Positions 9,726 through 18,266 of a stretch of DNA of 64,000 nt are shown here, one piece after another (the first letter of the stretch is position 1; each line of letters starts with the position of its first letter). The translations under genes and the position numbers were made by a program. Below the pieces are notes generated by a model, which was not told the DNA's origin, did not search any database, and saw only the letters and a program-made list of their open reading frames with translations. The DNA is from Gemmatimonadota bacterium (GTDB lineage Bacteria; Gemmatimonadota; Gemmatimonadetes; Gemmatimonadales; GWC2-71-9): positions 21,025 through 85,024 of the forward strand of contig JADFNB010000012.1 of NCBI GenBank assembly GCA_022563595.1, given 5' to 3'.

Positions 9726-10220
9726 CTAGTGTCGGGTCCAGCGGACGGTCACCGTCCGATTCTGGTGAACGACGGTGACGGTTTCACCGTCTTTGGGCAG
9801 ATGCGGAAGATCGAATTCCGCGCGGACGATATACACGTACCTACAGACGGTGCTCGGCGCAGTCGCCTTGGTCTCCGTCCGTGGATTCGGCGCGCGATCC
9901 GCAACGGCTGGCCAGCAGAGCGGGCCCGTGACCTGCACCCTGCGGGGTCGCCACACCGGCCCGGCTTCCAAGGCGATCCCGATCTCCTGCAACAGGCGGT
10001 CGACCTCGTCGCGCTGCTCGACCGGGATCTCCAGCTCCACGAGGGCGTGAAGGCCCACCGAGCACGAGTCCACCGCGACCCAGCCGTTCCCCAGCTCCAC
10101 CAACGGACCTACGGGAGCGAAGGCGCGGCCGTCGAGATGCGCCAACCTGGCGGGGCCGCAGCCTGCTACGGCGGCCGCCAGCATGATGCCGAATGATCGC
10201 TGCCGGAAATGAAGCCTCAC
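9726..10220 (-). CDS. Small hypothetical lipoprotein
   Basis: A GTG start at 10220 preceded by GAGGGA gives a 164-residue product whose N-terminus (basic residues, then GIMLAAAVAGC) ends in a good lipobox, AVAGC, so it is probably a lipoprotein. The rest is a compact domain with no family I recognise. It contains AVDSCSVGLHALVELEIPV and, near the C-terminus, CRYVYIVRAEFDLP and the ending VTVRWTRH. The frame is open further upstream, but the lipobox and ribosome site favour this start. It is 11 bp from the leuB-like gene and divergent from the ART-like gene. Confidence 0.6.
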   Translation of the reverse strand: MRLHFRQRSFGIMLAAAVAGCGPARLAHLDGRAFAPVGPLVELGNGWVAVDSCSVGLHALVELEIPVEQRDEVDRLLQEIGIALEAGPVWRPRRVQVTGPLCWPAVADRAPNPRTETKATAPSTVCRYVYIVRAEFDLPHLPKDGETVTVVHQNRTVTVRWTRH

Positions 10221-10344
10221 TGCCGTCCCTCGTCTCCGTATAGCAATAGAGTATTGAAAGTGAAGCGCTCTTGCGCCAGGGGGACGATGAAGTGGAACGG
10301 GGGCGCTTCCCACAGGCCTCTGGTCGCGCCATCTTTCCAAAAGA

Positions 10345-10734
10345 ATGTCAGAGACCGTTTTTTACCATCGCACGACCATCGCGGGCGCCCGCGAGATCGC
10401 CAAGTCCGGCTTCGCAGATGAGAAGTGGGGATTCGACATCCGCGACGATCGTTCCGGCGAGCCGCTGAAGATGGTGGGCGTCTGGCTCACGAACCGTCCA
10501 CTCGGGGAGCACGAGGGGCCGGATGGTGACGCCGTGTTGGAAGTGCGCATCAGCCTCTCGGAAGAGTCGTTGCAAGCGTTCGAAGTCGAAGAGCTGTTCT
10601 GGGACGCGCGGATCTGGGTCATACCGGCGGAACTCATCAATCCGCACATCACGGTACGGATTCTCGAGGTCGATCCCCGCACGTCGTGGTTCCACGAGGC
10701 GATCGATCCGGACGAGCCAGACGAAGAATTGTAG
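10345..10734 (+). CDS. Small acidic protein with possible ART-like (ADP-ribosyltransferase/KptA-type) fold
   Basis: The 129-residue protein has no signal peptide. Its N-terminus reads FYHRTTIAGAREIAKSGF and is followed by GVWLTNRPL. The H-x-T followed by an A..I...GF helix and a G.WLT strand is the pattern I associate with the NAD-binding start of ART-fold proteins such as KptA/PARP-like families. The second half (DAVLEVRISL, IWVIPAELINP) resembles the beta-strand core. I see no clear catalytic Glu motif, so an enzymatic role is uncertain. The C-terminus is acidic. It stands alone, convergent with the SDR gene 15 bp away. The fold call is inference from motif shape only. Confidence 0.6.
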   Translation: MSETVFYHRTTIAGAREIAKSGFADEKWGFDIRDDRSGEPLKMVGVWLTNRPLGEHEGPDGDAVLEVRISLSEESLQAFEVEELFWDARIWVIPAELINPHITVRILEVDPRTSWFHEAIDPDEPDEEL

Positions 10735-10749
10735 TCGGTTACGCTCGTT

Positions 10750-11715
10750 TCACTCCTCATCGTTGGCGAGCTTCTCCTCCAGGTGCTTCAGCATGTCGTC
10801 GGTCGTGGTTTCCAGATCGTAGGAAGGATCCCAGCCCCACTCCTCGCGCGCGGCGCTATCGTCGATCGAGTTGGGCCACGAGTCCGCGATCGCTTGGCGT
10901 ACCGGATCTATCTGATAGCGGATGACGAAATCCGGTATGCGCCGGCGAATCGCCTCCGCGACCTCGGTCGGCGTGAAGTTCATCGCGGTTACGTTGAACG
11001 CGTTGCGGTGAATCAGGCGCGCGGCGTCGGCTTCCATGACGTCGATCGCGGCCTTGATCGCGTCCGGCATGTACATCATGTCCAGCCTTGTGTCCGCAGC
11101 GAGGAATGACGTGTAAGGCCGGTGCCTGATGGCTTCGTAGAAGATCTCCACCGCGTAGTCGGTGGTGCCGCCGGCCGGTGGCGTAATGTGGGAGATCAAC
11201 CCGGGGTAGCGAACCCCGCGTGTGTCCACACCGAACCGCACGTAATAGTAGTTGCACAGCAACTCGCCGGCGGTCTTGGTGATGCCGTACATCGTCGTCG
11301 GGTGCTGCACGGTGTCCTGTGGCGTGTGGTCCGCAGGTGTCGTCGGCCCAAACGCCCCGATCGAGCTGGGCACGAAGAGCGCGCAACGGTTGGTGCGTGC
11401 GACCTCCAGCACATTGTAGAGCCCGCCCATGTTCACCTGCCACGCGACGAGCGGTTTCTCCTCGGCGACCGCTGAGAGGATGGCCGCCAGATGGTAGATG
11501 GTATCGATGTTGTAGCGCCGTACGACCTCCTGGAGCTGTCGGGTGTTGGTGCAGTCGACGAACTCGAAGGGGCCCTGTACGCCGGGTGTACTCGCGTGCG
11601 GCCTCCGAATGTCGGATGCCACGACGTCGTCCGTTCCGTTGCGCTCGCGGAGTGCGGGGACAAGCTCCGATCCGATCTGCCCTAGGGCGCCGGTCACGAG
11701 GATGCGTCGCAGCGT
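10750..11715 (-). CDS. NAD-dependent epimerase/dehydratase, L-threonine 3-dehydrogenase-like (probable ACG start)
   Basis: An extended SDR protein with Rossmann motif VTGALGQIG, the YGITK catalytic Tyr/Lys (in TTMYGITKTAGE) and the block PPAGGTTDYAVEIFYEAI, which is characteristic of the short-chain L-threonine 3-dehydrogenases (threonine to 2-amino-3-ketobutyrate, NAD+). The start is odd. The Rossmann strand needs the residues LRRIL before VTG, yet there is no ATG, GTG or TTG in frame upstream at the right place. An ACG at 11715-11713 lies 7 nt after AAGGAG and would give MLRRILVTGALGQIG, the usual N-terminus, 321 residues. A GTG at 11697 would remove the first beta strand. CTG at 11712 is another option. 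Substrate is inferred by similarity. Confidence 0.82.
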   Translation of the reverse strand, partial: TLRRILVTGALGQIGSELVPALRERNGTDDVVASDIRRPHASTPGVQGPFEFVDCTNTRQLQEVVRRYNIDTIYHLAAILSAVAEEKPLVAWQVNMGGLYNVLEVARTNRCALFVPSSIGAFGPTTPADHTPQDTVQHPTTMYGITKTAGELLCNYYYVRFGVDTRGVRYPGLISHITPPAGGTTDYAVEIFYEAIRHRPYTSFLAADTRLDMMYMPDAIKAAIDVMEADAARLIHRNAFNVTAMNFTPTEVAEAIRRRIPDFVIRYQIDPVRQAIADSWPNSIDDSAAREEWGWDPSYDLETTTDDMLKHLEEKLANDEE

Positions 11716-11916
11716 GTGGAATCTCCTTGCAGCAGAGCATACGGAATCTGTGTCAGGGTGCGCCGGAAGGTATCGTCGCGGCCGTCCGACGGCCAGCTTG
11801 CCGACACGTGACCTTCACTAGATCTTCACGTTGCCCCGGCGATAGTGCGACGCATCTGGCCGCACGCGAACCGGACATTACTCAACACGAGCCCTGCAAA
11901 CGCGCGGGAGATCACC

Positions 11917-14091
11917 ATGCGTACAGCCGTCCAGTCCCTCTTCACCACGATAGTCGCTGCGACCGTTGCCGGATGCGCTGGCGCGGGGGCGGGCGCCGGG
12001 CCGGCGCCCGCCCCCGCGCGGGCGGCGGTCGATACGGTCTTCGTCGTCGATACCGTAGTCGCCACGCCGTTGGTGGCGGCGGACGCGCTCCGCGCTGGTC
12101 GCTTCGACAACGGCAAGATGTGGACGTTCGAGTATCCGCCGATGGAGTACTTCCGGGAGGCGTACGATTTTCGGCCCGATTCGGCCTGGTTCGAGCATGC
12201 CCGTCTCGCGGCCCTCCGCCTCCCCGGGTGTACCGCGTCCTTCGTATCGGCCCGCGGGCTGGTTCTCACGAACCATCACTGCGGCCGCGGCAGCGTCTTT
12301 GACGTTACGCGGCCGGGCGAACGGCTCGTGGACGAGGGATTCCTCGCGGAGACGCTGGTCGATGAGCGGCCGGTTGCGGACCTCTACGTGGACCAGTTGA
12401 TCACCGTCGTGGACGTGAGCGACGAGTTCGCTGGAGTGCCTGCGGGACGGCGCAGCCAGGTGAGCGAAGCGGTCAGCCGGCGGATCGCCGCCGAGTACGG
12501 CGGAGCGGACGGCGGGATCGAGGTGGAGATCGTGGAGCTGTGGAACGGTGCCGTGACCAAGGCGTACGTCTTCCACCGGTTCAGCGATATTCGGCTGGTG
12601 TTCGCCCCGGAACTCCAGCTCGGGTACTTCGGCGGCGATTCGGACAACTTTACCTACCCGCGCTACGCGCTCGACATGACGTTTTTCCGTGTGTATGTCG
12701 ACGGCGAGCCGTACGAGCCCGAGTTCTACTTCCCGTGGACGGCGGACGGCGTCGAAGAAGGCGACGCGGTTTTTGTGATTGGCAATCCCGGCTCGACCGC
12801 CCGGCTCGAGACGGTGGCGCAGCTCGAGTTCCGTCGCGACGTCAGCGAGAAGGCGATCCTCGATCTCTTCACCAGCCGCATCGAGGCGTTGGAGGCCTAC
12901 TCCGGGGAATTTCCCGAGGAGGCCGAACAGCTGGGAACGCGTAACCGGATCTTCGGGCTCATGAACGCGCAGAAGCTCTATACCGGACGCTACGCCGCGC
13001 TCAACGATCCTATCGTCATGGTCCGGCGGGCGGATACCGAGCGGAAGTTCCGCACTGCGGTGGAGCAGAACCCACGCGTGGGCGAGTTGTACCGGGATCT
13101 GTGGGACCGGATGGCGGAAGTCCAGGCGCGTAAAGCGGCGCTGCATCGCGAATACGGTGCGTTCCTGGCGCTCACCAGCGGCGGGTTCGCCTCAGCGGTG
13201 GCGCGGCGCGCATATCTGGCCAGCCGGTATCTCGCCGCCCAGGCGGCTGGCGCCCCGACCAGCCGGGTCTCGCAGCTCGCCGACGGGGTGCGCGCGGTGG
13301 GCGCGCAACCGGCCGCCCTTCAGGTCCGGCTCCTCACCGCCCGCCTGCGTGACCTGGTGCACTACCTGGGTGACACGAGCCGGGTCGTGCAGGCCGTTCT
13401 CGAGGGGAGGACACCGGAAGCCGCGGCGCGGCTCATCCTCGAGCGGTCGATCCTGAGCGATTCCACCAGCTGTACGAGGGCGCTGGACGAGGGAACCCTG
13501 ACCGGACGAGATCCCGCGGTGCGCATGATGGCGGCATTGACCGGGCGGTTCGACGACTATCAGCAGGCGTTTGGGGCGCTGCTCGCGGACGAGCAGGAGA
13601 TCGCGTTGGCTGTCGGCCGGGCGTGGTTCGAGGTGTACGGTACGGCGGAGCCGCCCGACGCGACCTTCTCGCTGCGAATGGCCGACGGCGTCGTTAAGCC
13701 CTACGATTACAACGGCACGGTCGCCCCGGCGTACACGACGTTCTACGGACTGTACGACCATTACTACTCGTACGGCACCGGAACGGAATGGGATCTGCCC
13801 CAGCGGTGGCTGAATCCACCGGCGTCATTCGACCTCTCGACGCCGCTCAACTTCGTCTCCACTGCCGACATCGTCGGTGGGAACTCAGGATCACCTGTGA
13901 TCAACGTCGATCTCGAGCTGGTCGGGGTGGCCTTCGACGGCAACATCGAAAGCCTCTCCGGGGACTACATCTACCTGCCGAAGAGCAACCGCGCAGTCTC
14001 GGTAGACGCCCGTGGGATGATCGAGGCACTGGAGGACATCTACGGCGCGGCCCGTTTGGTCGACGAGCTGATCGCCGGACGGCAACGGTAG
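11917..14091 (+). CDS. S46 family dipeptidyl peptidase (DPP7/DPP11-like) lipoprotein
   Basis: This 724-residue protein has a lipobox, ATVAGC (Cys20), then a low-complexity Gly-Ala / Pro-Ala linker. The chymotrypsin-like S46 triad is visible: His in LVLTNHHCG (about 118-123), Asp in GGDSDNFTYPRY, and Ser in GGNSGSPV near the C-terminus. S46 enzymes remove dipeptides from the N-terminus of oligopeptides in the periplasm or at the outer membrane, supporting growth on peptides. GGGAG precedes the ATG at 11917. The linker is encoded by a near-perfect palindrome (11981-12019). It is divergent from the SDR gene, with about 200 bp between. Specificity for hydrophobic or acidic P1 cannot be decided here. 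Confidence 0.92.
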   Translation: MRTAVQSLFTTIVAATVAGCAGAGAGAGPAPAPARAAVDTVFVVDTVVATPLVAADALRAGRFDNGKMWTFEYPPMEYFREAYDFRPDSAWFEHARLAALRLPGCTASFVSARGLVLTNHHCGRGSVFDVTRPGERLVDEGFLAETLVDERPVADLYVDQLITVVDVSDEFAGVPAGRRSQVSEAVSRRIAAEYGGADGGIEVEIVELWNGAVTKAYVFHRFSDIRLVFAPELQLGYFGGDSDNFTYPRYALDMTFFRVYVDGEPYEPEFYFPWTADGVEEGDAVFVIGNPGSTARLETVAQLEFRRDVSEKAILDLFTSRIEALEAYSGEFPEEAEQLGTRNRIFGLMNAQKLYTGRYAALNDPIVMVRRADTERKFRTAVEQNPRVGELYRDLWDRMAEVQARKAALHREYGAFLALTSGGFASAVARRAYLASRYLAAQAAGAPTSRVSQLADGVRAVGAQPAALQVRLLTARLRDLVHYLGDTSRVVQAVLEGRTPEAAARLILERSILSDSTSCTRALDEGTLTGRDPAVRMMAALTGRFDDYQQAFGALLADEQEIALAVGRAWFEVYGTAEPPDATFSLRMADGVVKPYDYNGTVAPAYTTFYGLYDHYYSYGTGTEWDLPQRWLNPPASFDLSTPLNFVSTADIVGGNSGSPVINVDLELVGVAFDGNIESLSGDYIYLPKSNRAVSVDARGMIEALEDIYGAARLVDELIAGRQR
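11981..12019. repeat. 19-bp-arm perfect inverted repeat inside the S46 peptidase linker codons
   Basis: GCGCGGGGGCGGGCGCCGG and its exact reverse complement are separated by one base, giving a 39-nt palindrome. It encodes the GAGAGAG-PAPAPA linker just after the lipidated cysteine, so the two linker halves come from the two strands of the same word. Confidence 0.85.
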
Positions 14092-14131
14092 GTAGGGGAG
14101 AGCAAGCACGGAGGTAGGAAAGGCCACATCC

Positions 14132-14785
14132 ATGTCCATCTGGGCCGGAATACGCTCCCTTTTCGTTCTCGGGAAAGGCGTGATCGGAGGGCTGTCGGAG
14201 GACGAAGCCGGCGGCGATCCCATCGCGCTGTTCATCGAATGGTTCGAGGCGGCGAAGCGCGCGAATATCTTTCTACCCGAGGCGATGAGCGTCGCGACCG
14301 CCACCGAGCACGGCGTGCCGTCTGCGCGGATCATGCTCCTCAAGGGCGTCGACCAGCGCGGATTCGTGTTCTACACCAACTACGGGAGCCGCAAGGCCGA
14401 CGAACTGGAGCGAAACCCGCAGGTCGCGCTCCTGTTCCATTGGGGCGTGCTCCAGCGTCAGGTGCGTATCGAGGGGACCGCCGAGCGAGTCAGCACCGAG
14501 GAATCCGCCGCCTACTTCCCCACGCGACCCTGGGGCAGTCGAATCGGCGCGTGGGCGTCGGAACAGAGCGCCGTCCTCGAGGATCGTGCGGTGCTCGAGA
14601 CACGGTTCCGCGAGTGCGAAGCCAAGTACAAAGGCGGCGAGATCCCGCTGCCGCCGTTCTGGGGCGGGTACCGCGTCGAGCCGTTCCTGATCGAGTTCTG
14701 GCAGGGCCGCCTCAACCGGCTGCACGACCGGCTGCGTTACGTGAGAGAAGGTGGTGTCTGGATTCGGGATCGACTCTACCCATAA
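14132..14785 (+). CDS. pdxH: Pyridoxamine 5'-phosphate oxidase
   Basis: The 217-residue protein is full length for PdxH, the FMN enzyme that oxidises PNP/PMP to pyridoxal 5'-phosphate. Diagnostic blocks are GVPSARIMLLKGVD and GFVFYTNYGSRKADEL (FMN binding), RPWGSRIGAWASEQS, and the C-terminal substrate-binding block WQGRLNRLHDR. The ATG at 14132 follows a short gap after the S46 gene on the same strand, with GGAGGTAGGAAAGG upstream. It is likely monocistronic or read with the peptidase gene. Confidence 0.95.
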   Translation: MSIWAGIRSLFVLGKGVIGGLSEDEAGGDPIALFIEWFEAAKRANIFLPEAMSVATATEHGVPSARIMLLKGVDQRGFVFYTNYGSRKADELERNPQVALLFHWGVLQRQVRIEGTAERVSTEESAAYFPTRPWGSRIGAWASEQSAVLEDRAVLETRFRECEAKYKGGEIPLPPFWGGYRVEPFLIEFWQGRLNRLHDRLRYVREGGVWIRDRLYP

Positions 14786-14813
14786 GCACCCCTTCTGACC
14801 TTCGGCGTCGCGG

Positions 14814-16013
14814 CTAGAAAGTAGCGTTCAGCATCAGGTATGCGAAGGTCATGTCCTCACTGAGCCGGTCGAGAGCTGCGAACGCGTCCCCGCTCAGGAC
14901 CTGGGACACCCCGGCCGTGACGGTGAGGTTGGGGCTGAACCGGTAATTGCCGGTGAAGTCGATCTCCTCGCCGAGATGCTGGGATCCCAGCCCGCCCTTT
15001 TTCGTGAGCCGGAACGTGTGGACGTCGAGATTGAACGTGAGATCGTCATGCGGCGTGACGGAACCCTTCACCGCCGCGTCTTGCAGCCCCAAACCGCCCG
15101 TATGCACGGGGATGTTGAGGAAGAGATCCGCGAAGCCGTAGTACTTGTGGTTGGTCGCGAACAGGGTGTCGAAGACCTTGACCATGTTGTCGGTGGGGTC
15201 GTCGTCCCCGGAGAGGTGGTCGTACCACAGGGTCAGGCTCCCGACTCCGGCAATCGAGGCCCCCACGCGGGCGCCGAACATGAAAGCTTCGACATCCACA
15301 CCGACGCGGTGCCCAGTCTGGTAACTGCCCTCGACCCTATACGCTACCCCGGAAAGCCGTCCCGCAAGGCGGGCCCCAAGCGTGTACTGTTCCGTTTCCG
15401 CGCTACCCGCCGGATTCTCGGCGGTATGGTTGACGAGGGCGTAGAGATCCAGCGCGCCGCCGCCGATGTTCGCTATTTGCGCGTACGCACCGAAGAACTC
15501 GGCATCGACGGCGATGTTGGCGGACGTTGCCTCCGCCACCTTGAAACCGATCAGATCGACCGAGCCCCAGGATCCGTGCGTTGAGGCGCGGAGCCCGTCG
15601 AAGGCGCGGCCCTGCTGGGCCCAGTCCACAGCCCCGACCAGTCGCTGGCCGCCAAAATCGACCTCCTGCCGTCCGACCCGTGCGCCGACCCAGGTGTTGC
15701 CCTCGCTCCGGACCTCGAGGTATCCCTGGTGGAGGTCGAAGTTGTCGGCGTTGAAATCGGCCAGCGTAGACGTCTCCTCGCCCCACAACCGCACGTCCTG
15801 AACCTGAATGAACACCCCGACGTGCCGATCCAACTTCGCCGAGATCTGGGCCCGCACCCGCATGGACACAAACCCGTCGCCCCCGGCGCCGACGGGATCG
15901 CGAAACTCCGCGCGAGGCCGGATCTGCCCGCCGATCTCGACCTCTTGGGCGACTGCCGTAGCGGCTCCCACGCCGCTCAGCGCCAAAGCCAACACGAAAA
16001 AATGAGTTCTCAT
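14814..16013 (-). CDS. Alginate-export-type outer-membrane beta-barrel porin
   Basis: The 399-residue mature-type protein has a signal peptide (MRTHFFVLALALSGVGAATA, cleavage near VAQEV). The body alternates polar and hydrophobic residues and ends in a C-terminal Phe (LMLNATF), as expected for a barrel inserted by BAM. Blocks such as IGGQIRPRAEFRDP, DVRLWGEE, HQGYLEV and VGRQEVDFGGQRLVG are typical of the alginate_exp (AlgE-like) family, which is broad and does not imply alginate. The start at 16013 is chosen for the signal peptide; the frame is open to 16118. Convergent with pdxH and divergent from the next gene. Confidence 0.8.
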   Translation of the reverse strand: MRTHFFVLALALSGVGAATAVAQEVEIGGQIRPRAEFRDPVGAGGDGFVSMRVRAQISAKLDRHVGVFIQVQDVRLWGEETSTLADFNADNFDLHQGYLEVRSEGNTWVGARVGRQEVDFGGQRLVGAVDWAQQGRAFDGLRASTHGSWGSVDLIGFKVAEATSANIAVDAEFFGAYAQIANIGGGALDLYALVNHTAENPAGSAETEQYTLGARLAGRLSGVAYRVEGSYQTGHRVGVDVEAFMFGARVGASIAGVGSLTLWYDHLSGDDDPTDNMVKVFDTLFATNHKYYGFADLFLNIPVHTGGLGLQDAAVKGSVTPHDDLTFNLDVHTFRLTKKGGLGSQHLGEEIDFTGNYRFSPNLTVTAGVSQVLSGDAFAALDRLSEDMTFAYLMLNATF

Positions 16014-16147
16014 CGCGTCTGCCAAGGTTGTATACCGCCCTGATGGTGCAAGTGGAGCCATAAGCCTGTCCTGAGTTGCGCTTGAAGTGTCGTTCATGTT
16101 CGGCGCGAATGTGGACATATGAACCGTTCTTTCATAACTTGACCAAC

Positions 16148-16996
16148 ATGGTCAACCATACGCTGGTTGTTTCGAACCCCCCGCAGAACGGCGTGAACGC
16201 CGCCGAAGTGGCGCGGCATCTGGGCCTCACGCCCCAGGAATTCCATGGCAAGGTGGGATACGGCGTACCTGAGATATGGTTTGCCGACACGGACGCGGGG
16301 AGGGTAAGGCAGACCGGGGAAGTACTCCAGGCACTCGGCTGCAAGGTCACGGTAATGACGTCGGGTGACCTGTTGAGCGTGCCGCGCCGGGTGCGGGTGC
16401 GGTCGTTTTCCTTCACGGAGACAGGCTTCGTGGCGCACTTGGACGGGTCGAGCCTGACCATCGCATACGACCTGCCGATCGTTGCTATCTACTGCAAGCC
16501 TCGCGAAACCGGCCCGGACCTCCGGACCGCCGGTGCGAGACGGCGGACGAGCGGATTCATGAGCTTGCGCGATCGGATCATGGAAGTGGGGGCGGGAGTC
16601 GAATCGGAGGCCGGCGACGGCGAAGGAGCGGTGCCGTTCCTCGACATCTATGTCTCGTCCGGGACGCGCCCCACGAGGATTACGGTGCTCCAGAACGCCG
16701 TGGATTTCTCGGGACTGGGACACATGGAGCCGCGGGCGGCAAGTAACATGGCGGCGCTGGTGGAGAACTGCGAAGACCGGTTCAACGAGGCAACGTTCGA
16801 CCGGCGCCTCGAGGGCATGCGGTTGCGACTCCAGCGATCGCGGCGTGCGTCGGGGGCGGAGCATAGACGGGGCTACTCGTTCGCCAGCCCGGCCCTGACG
16901 GAACTACTCTCGTCGATTTCCGGTGACCTGCCCAACCTCTCACAAGCGGAGTTTTCAGCCCGCTTGGCGTTCCTCACCGACCGGACAGTACACTAG
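16148..16996 (+). CDS. Hypothetical two-domain cytosolic protein
   Basis: The 282-residue product (start chosen at MVNHTLVV; an in-frame ATG at 16076 is also possible) has no signal or membrane segment. The first 70 residues (NAAEVARHLGLTPQEFHGKV, then FADTDAGRVRQTGEVLQALG) look like a small alpha/beta domain with a helix-strand pattern. The middle contains FLDIYVSSG and TRITVLQNAVDFSGLG, and the C-terminal part is helical. I recognise no family. No good Shine-Dalgarno is seen before 16148. It is convergent with mtnA. Confidence 0.55.
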   Translation: MVNHTLVVSNPPQNGVNAAEVARHLGLTPQEFHGKVGYGVPEIWFADTDAGRVRQTGEVLQALGCKVTVMTSGDLLSVPRRVRVRSFSFTETGFVAHLDGSSLTIAYDLPIVAIYCKPRETGPDLRTAGARRRTSGFMSLRDRIMEVGAGVESEAGDGEGAVPFLDIYVSSGTRPTRITVLQNAVDFSGLGHMEPRAASNMAALVENCEDRFNEATFDRRLEGMRLRLQRSRRASGAEHRRGYSFASPALTELLSSISGDLPNLSQAEFSARLAFLTDRTVH

Positions 16997-17038
16997 ACAC
17001 GCTCCCTCCCCCACCCGCCTCTCGCTTGCACGATTACC

Positions 17039-18178
17039 TCATTTTTCACTGTTTTCACTTTTCACTTTTCTCACGCTTGTCACTCTTCCCGCCAACTCGG
17101 GATACAACGCCGCCAACCCATCCCGGCCGGCAGGGCAGAGCCCCCGCTCGGTGATCAATCTCGTAACGAGACGCGCCGGGGTGATGTCGAACGCGAAGTT
17201 CGCGACCGGGCTTCCCTCCGGGACCAGACGAACGCTCTGGATCGATCCGTCGGCCGCACGTCCCCTGATCTCCGCCACCTCCCGCCCATCACGCTCCTCG
17301 ATCGGGATCTCACGGGAATCCGTGGTGGACCAATCGATCGAAGGGCCGGGAACCGCCACGTAGAACGGCACGCCGTTGTCGTGGGCGGCTAGCGCCTTGA
17401 GGTAGGTACCGATCTTGTTACACACGTCGCCGCACGCGGTCGTGCGATCGGTTCCCGTGAGACAGAGGTCCACGCGACCGCGTTGCATGAGGTGACCGCC
17501 TGCGTTGTCGGCGATCACGGTGTGCGGCACGCCTTCGTGACCCAGTTCCCACGCGGTGAGCGCAGCACCCTGGTTGCGCGGGCGGGTCTCGCCGACCCAC
17601 ACGTGGATAGGAATGCCGGCTGCGTGCGCGACGTAGACCGGAGCGAGCGCGGTGCCCCAGTCGACCGTGGCCAGCCAGCCCGCGTTGCAGTGGGTGAGGA
17701 TCTCGACAGGTTTCCGCCGTCCACCCTTCTCCCAGATCTTCTCAATTAGATGTGACCCATGTTCTCCAATCGCGCGGTTGATCGCGATGTCCTCCTCGCA
17801 GATCCCCGCCGCGCACGCATAGGCGGCGCGGGCTCGCTCAGGTGCCGGCAAACAGCGGAGCTGCCGCGCCATGGCGTCGATGACCTTGTGCAGGTTCACC
17901 CCGGTTGGGCGGGTGGCGCGCAGCTTTTTGGCTGCCTCTTTGAGCGCGGCGTCCGAGGGATCGTGGCGGAGTGCCAAGGAGAGACCGTATGCCGCCATCG
18001 CACCGATCAGCGGTGCGCCGCGGACCTGCATGTCGCTAATGGCGCGGGCCGCGTCGTCCAGTGACTCGAGCCGGACACGCCTGAACTCGTGAGGGAGACG
18101 CGTCTGATCGACGATCTCCACCGCCCACCCGTCGTCAGCCAGCGTGACCGACCGATAATGTTGCCCGTCGACTTTCAT
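17039..18178 (-). CDS. mtnA: S-methyl-5-thioribose-1-phosphate isomerase
   Basis: The 379-residue protein is an MtnA/eIF2B-alpha-type aldose-ketose isomerase of the methionine salvage pathway (MTR-1-P to MTRu-1-P). It has the MQVRGAPLIG block, THCNAGWLAT with the catalytic Cys, WVGETRPRNQG, and the active-site Asp in LTGTDR, followed by GDVCNKIGTYLKALAA. The ATG at 18178 gives MKVDGQHYRS, matching the usual start. No other salvage genes are beside it. The last 14 residues (VTSVRKVKSENSEK) are low-complexity and encoded by a repeat tract, so the native C-terminus has been replaced or extended. A plausible sigma-70 promoter lies at 18216-18243. Confidence 0.93.
   Translation of the reverse strand: MKVDGQHYRSVTLADDGWAVEIVDQTRLPHEFRRVRLESLDDAARAISDMQVRGAPLIGAMAAYGLSLALRHDPSDAALKEAAKKLRATRPTGVNLHKVIDAMARQLRCLPAPERARAAYACAAGICEEDIAINRAIGEHGSHLIEKIWEKGGRRKPVEILTHCNAGWLATVDWGTALAPVYVAHAAGIPIHVWVGETRPRNQGAALTAWELGHEGVPHTVIADNAGGHLMQRGRVDLCLTGTDRTTACGDVCNKIGTYLKALAAHDNGVPFYVAVPGPSIDWSTTDSREIPIEERDGREVAEIRGRAADGSIQSVRLVPEGSPVANFAFDITPARLVTRLITERGLCPAGRDGLAALYPELAGRVTSVRKVKSENSEK
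17041..17085 (-). repeat. GTGAAAA-type repeat tract overlapping the 3' end of mtnA
   Basis: Read on the minus strand, the tract runs AGTGACAAGCGTGAGAAAAG, then AGTGAAAAC, AGTGAAAAA, ending in the TGA of mtnA. It shares its unit with the tract at 5477-5505. It supplies the last codons of mtnA (VTSVRKVKSENSEK). Confidence 0.6.
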
Positions 18179-18215
18179 CGATTTCCTTGGTGAGAGCTTG
18201 CTCCGCCCGCGTAAC

Positions 18216-18243
18216 ACACTAAGATGCCGGAGGTTGAGGTCAA
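18216..18243 (-). promoter_or_regulatory. Candidate sigma-70 promoter for mtnA
   Basis: On the minus strand, TTGACC (18243-18238) is followed after 16 bp by TAGTGT (18221-18216), giving a 5' UTR of about 30 nt before the ATG at 18178. It lies in the 88-bp divergent gap with yjbQ. Confidence 0.42.
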
Positions 18244-18266
18244 CTTGCAAGCACGGGAGGGTCGCG

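Noticed and set aside
11878..13146. A 422-codon open frame antisense to the S46 peptidase gene
   Set aside because: It is exactly opposite the peptidase's catalytic region and has no domain or ribosome site; long antisense frames are expected in GC-rich DNA.
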